Shown piece after piece: positions 4,518 through 6,020 of a DNA stretch of 6,020 bases (position 1 is its first letter; each line of letters begins with the position of its first letter). Both the position numbers and the translations under genes were made by a program. The stretch spans positions 1 to 6,020 of the forward strand of contig CAZMCN010000118.1 of NCBI GenBank assembly GCA_964564845.1. The letters run 5' to 3'. The notes under the pieces are model-generated. The model was not told where the DNA came from. It made no database searches and saw only the letters and a program-made list of their open reading frames with translations. Origin of the DNA: CAYXPG01 sp964564845. GTDB taxonomy: Bacteria; Planctomycetota; Phycisphaerae; Sedimentisphaerales; Anaerobacaceae.

Positions 4518-5582
4518 TCACTTGCGGTCGCCCCGGCGAGATCTTATTTGTTCATTCAAATCGTTCAGCAACCGGCCATCGTAGGTCTGCCAGTATAAAG
4601 GACCTGCTACTTGATGTTGGTCACGTTTGCCGGAATGTTTCTGTAAAAGGTTTTTCGCCAATTCTGAGAGTGAGTAAATATCCCCATCCCTTTCATACTT
4701 TACCTTATTTACTGCTGAGATAACTGTCGCTTTTTCCTCTTCGAAGACCTGCCTTGCGTGGCAGAAGAAAACCGTCTGGCCATCTTTAAGAAGGCCGGCA
4801 TCAACCAATTCCTGTAATGTTACCCTTGCCGCCTTACGTCCTGGTTTTACGGGCTTATGAGCTGGTTGACGTTTTTCCACTAATCGGATTGCTGGAGCAC
4901 TTGGCAAAATCACCCCAGTCTCACGAGAAGACCTCAAGAAATCTTTGACAGTGTCAATTTCCGGTTTGAAACCACATTGTTTTTCCGTTGCCTCCGCCAG
5001 GAGATCCATCAACAAAGGGTCCGGTTCCGAGGTGAGTTTCGACCATACCTCCGGCAGGGCTTGTTCAACCTTGGTTCTCCTTTGACGATCGCGGTATATA
5101 CGTCCTGCGTTCTCAAGAGCCGCACCGGACATTACGTTAGTTTTTAAAAGCAATTCAGTAAACTTAGATGCTGCATCTTTGGAATCTTGTCTAACAAGGT
5201 CGATTGTAAAGAACTTCCTTTCCTTCCAATCACCTGTCTGTGTCGCAAGGTAGAAAGACCATGTTATTCCGTTTGTCAAAGCAGCAATTTCAACGCCCTC
5301 GCGGAATGAGTAGGCCAGCAACTGCTCGTCATGGTGTTCAAGGTCCTCGCTTGTCTTCTTCGCCTCAATGAATACTTTATTATTCCCCTCAAGTCTCAGC
5401 GAATAGTCAACGCGGCCATCACCCGTTGAGAATTCAGGCATAACTTCGGCAACATCGAATATATTCCAACCAAGCATTTGAAGAATCGGGAGTATTATTG
5501 CTTGTTTCGTAGCAGCCTCGTCGAAATCAGCAACTTTCCTGTTTTCTTTGAGGTTCTCGATAAAGTCAATTATTCTTTCCAT
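4518..5582 (-). CDS. HsdR-N-like PD-(D/E)XK nuclease domain protein with C-terminal RAMA domain
   Basis: Complete 354-residue protein. Residues about 15-130 resemble the N-terminal nuclease domain of type I restriction HsdR subunits: TKQAIILPILQMLGWN (25-40), VDYSL with D59, FIEAKK with E73 and K75 forming the PD-(D/E)XK core, then QLLAYS (87-92) and LTNGITWSFY (102-111). The middle (about 150-225) is helical and unrecognised. A Pro/Lys-rich linker (about 228-250) precedes VTLQELVDAGLLKDG (254-268) through YWQTYDGRLL (330-339), which matches the RAMA (restriction enzyme adenine methylase associated) domain pattern, thought to sense modified DNA. There is no helicase motor, so it is not a full HsdR, and no methylase or specificity subunit is in the window. 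Catalytic residues are intact. AAGGA lies 6 nt before the ATG. A DNA-cleaving or modification-sensing role is inferred, not shown. Confidence 0.82.
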   Translation of the reverse strand: MERIIDFIENLKENRKVADFDEAATKQAIILPILQMLGWNIFDVAEVMPEFSTGDGRVDYSLRLEGNNKVFIEAKKTSEDLEHHDEQLLAYSFREGVEIAALTNGITWSFYLATQTGDWKERKFFTIDLVRQDSKDAASKFTELLLKTNVMSGAALENAGRIYRDRQRRTKVEQALPEVWSKLTSEPDPLLMDLLAEATEKQCGFKPEIDTVKDFLRSSRETGVILPSAPAIRLVEKRQPAHKPVKPGRKAARVTLQELVDAGLLKDGQTVFFCHARQVFEEEKATVISAVNKVKYERDGDIYSLSELAKNLLQKHSGKRDQHQVAGPLYWQTYDGRLLNDLNEQIRSRRGDRK

Positions 5583-5588
5583 ATCACG

Positions 5589-5593
5589 TCCTT
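5589..5593 (-). promoter_or_regulatory. Ribosome binding site of the nuclease-RAMA gene
   Basis: AAGGA on the minus strand, 6 nt before the ATG at 5582-5580, fixes that start. Confidence 0.75.
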
Positions 5594-5706
5594 ATTCTTT
5601 ACATTTCCCTTTTGCCAATCAGGACAAACAAAGTTTAAGCATTCTTGTGCTACCCCTCTGACCCAGTCTATATTTGTTCCAACTGGATGCCGAAGCGATC
5701 GAGTTT

Positions 5707-5931
5707 TTATACGGCATAGCTAAGGACTTCAAGTTCCGCTGTTTTATCGATTTTACTCAGAATATCATCAATTTTTTCCATAACGGCATCTTCAATCAGG
5801 TATTCGCCGCAATTTTGACATTGCAGGACGGGCAGAGCCTTGATAATCACGATGGAGTCACGGTTAATCTTAAACGGAAGATTCGTAATCAGCTTTTCCA
5901 ATTTTTCGCCGCAGCTATGACAGGTCATCAT
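5707..5931 (-). CDS. YgiT-type zinc finger protein, probable antitoxin
   Basis: A 74-residue protein with two Cys pairs, CHSC (C4 and C7) and CQNC (C38 and C41), which should bind one zinc ion. The pattern of LPFKINRDSIVIIKALPVLQC between them and the GEYLIEDAVMEKID helix afterwards fits the YgiT/MqsA N-terminal zinc-finger family. It lacks the helix-turn-helix C-domain of full MqsA, so it is the short form usually found directly after a DUF4258-type toxin gene. Exactly such a C-terminal fragment lies upstream, 32 nt away. Antitoxin function is inferred from family and context. Start: ATG-ATG is preceded by AAAGG. The second ATG, 6 nt away, is better spaced than the first at 3 nt, so the protein may start MTCHSCGEK. 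The gap to the nuclease gene is 124 nt. Confidence 0.85.
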   Translation of the reverse strand: MMTCHSCGEKLEKLITNLPFKINRDSIVIIKALPVLQCQNCGEYLIEDAVMEKIDDILSKIDKTAELEVLSYAV

Positions 5932-5934
5932 TTT

Positions 5935-5939
5935 CCTTT
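5935..5939 (-). promoter_or_regulatory. Ribosome binding site of the YgiT-type gene
   Basis: AAAGG on the minus strand lies 3 nt before the first ATG and 6 nt before the second, favouring Met2 as the start. Confidence 0.65.
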
Positions 5940-5963
5940 GGGAATAAAAAATTATACAAGAAA

Positions 5964-6020
5964 TTATTGTAAGCGTTCACGCGGTTTTGGCCAAAGGAAC
6001 GGCTGCGGGTAGTAATGATG
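5964..6020 (-). CDS. C-terminal end of probable DUF4258-type toxin (partial)
   Basis: The window edge cuts this gene; only its last 18 codons and TAA are present. They read HHYYPQPFLWPKPRERLQ. The Y-x-P-x-P-x-x-W-x-x-x-x-R pattern matches my recollection of how DUF4258 proteins end (VYEPDPELW...RR-like). Its position 32 nt upstream of a YgiT-type zinc-finger gene is the standard order for that toxin-antitoxin pair. With only 18 residues the call rests mainly on context. A second open frame overlaps here (reading IITTRSRSFG...), but it would run through the YgiT start and lacks the motif. Confidence 0.5.
   Translation of the reverse strand, partial: HHYYPQPFLWPKPRERLQ

Noticed and set aside
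5951..5956. TATAAT on the minus strand between toxin fragment and YgiT-type gene
   Set aside because: The -10 match is perfect, but the sequence about 17 nt upstream (TGAACG) is a poor -35 and the site lies in a short gap inside a likely operon, so a promoter is not claimed.
1..6020. CRISPR array, tRNA or rRNA genes
   Set aside because: No regularly spaced repeat-spacer pattern and no cloverleaf or rRNA-like sequence was seen; the repeats present are short and of different kinds.

Overview
The window reads as an accessory-rich stretch of a bacterial chromosome, most likely from a planctomycete (Phycisphaerae/Sedimentisphaerales-like). The basis is the flavour of the DnaK sequence, the abundance of dispersed intergenic repeat fragments, and a REP-associated transposase of a type common in that phylum. 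This assignment is inference only; there is no rRNA or other marker in the window. All recognised genes lie on the minus strand, so transcription runs from high to low coordinates.

In transcription order the layout is as follows. (1) 6020-5964: the last 18 codons of a probable DUF4258-type toxin, cut by the window edge. (2) 5931-5707: a 74-residue YgiT-type zinc-finger protein, the usual antitoxin partner. (3) 5582-4518: a stand-alone protein with an HsdR-N-like PD-(D/E)XK nuclease domain and a C-terminal RAMA-like domain, without helicase or methylase. (4) 4471-3920: a REP-associated tyrosine transposase (RAYT, IS200-like HUH enzyme) between REP-type elements. The 3' elements lie inside its own last 17 codons. 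(5) 3913-3152: a short-chain dehydrogenase/reductase that starts 6 nt after the transposase stop. (6) 2497-542: a complete dnaK, followed by a strong hairpin terminator at 457-418.

Two long non-coding stretches (1-541 and 2498-3151) surround dnaK and are packed with repeats. The main one is a perfect 46-bp sequence present once on each side of dnaK in opposite orientation (185-230 and 2769-2814). Each copy lies in a run of T- or A-tracts spaced about one helical turn apart, a pattern expected of intrinsically curved DNA. Other short repeats include a TCCGCC...GGCGGA hairpin, 7-bp GATTATT tandems, a GGCCACTAAGG-type element, GGATAACAGG-type repeats and an 81-nt inverted-repeat structure just upstream of dnaK.

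No single pathway links the genes. dnaK and the SDR look like housekeeping or metabolic genes. The toxin-antitoxin pair, nuclease-RAMA protein and RAYT/REP unit form a small mobile/defence-like neighbourhood beside them. I do not see a clearly new multi-gene system. The most worthwhile leads are the curved-DNA inverted repeat around dnaK, the transposase whose C-terminus is encoded by its own REP hairpins, and the solitary nuclease-RAMA gene next to a toxin-antitoxin module.
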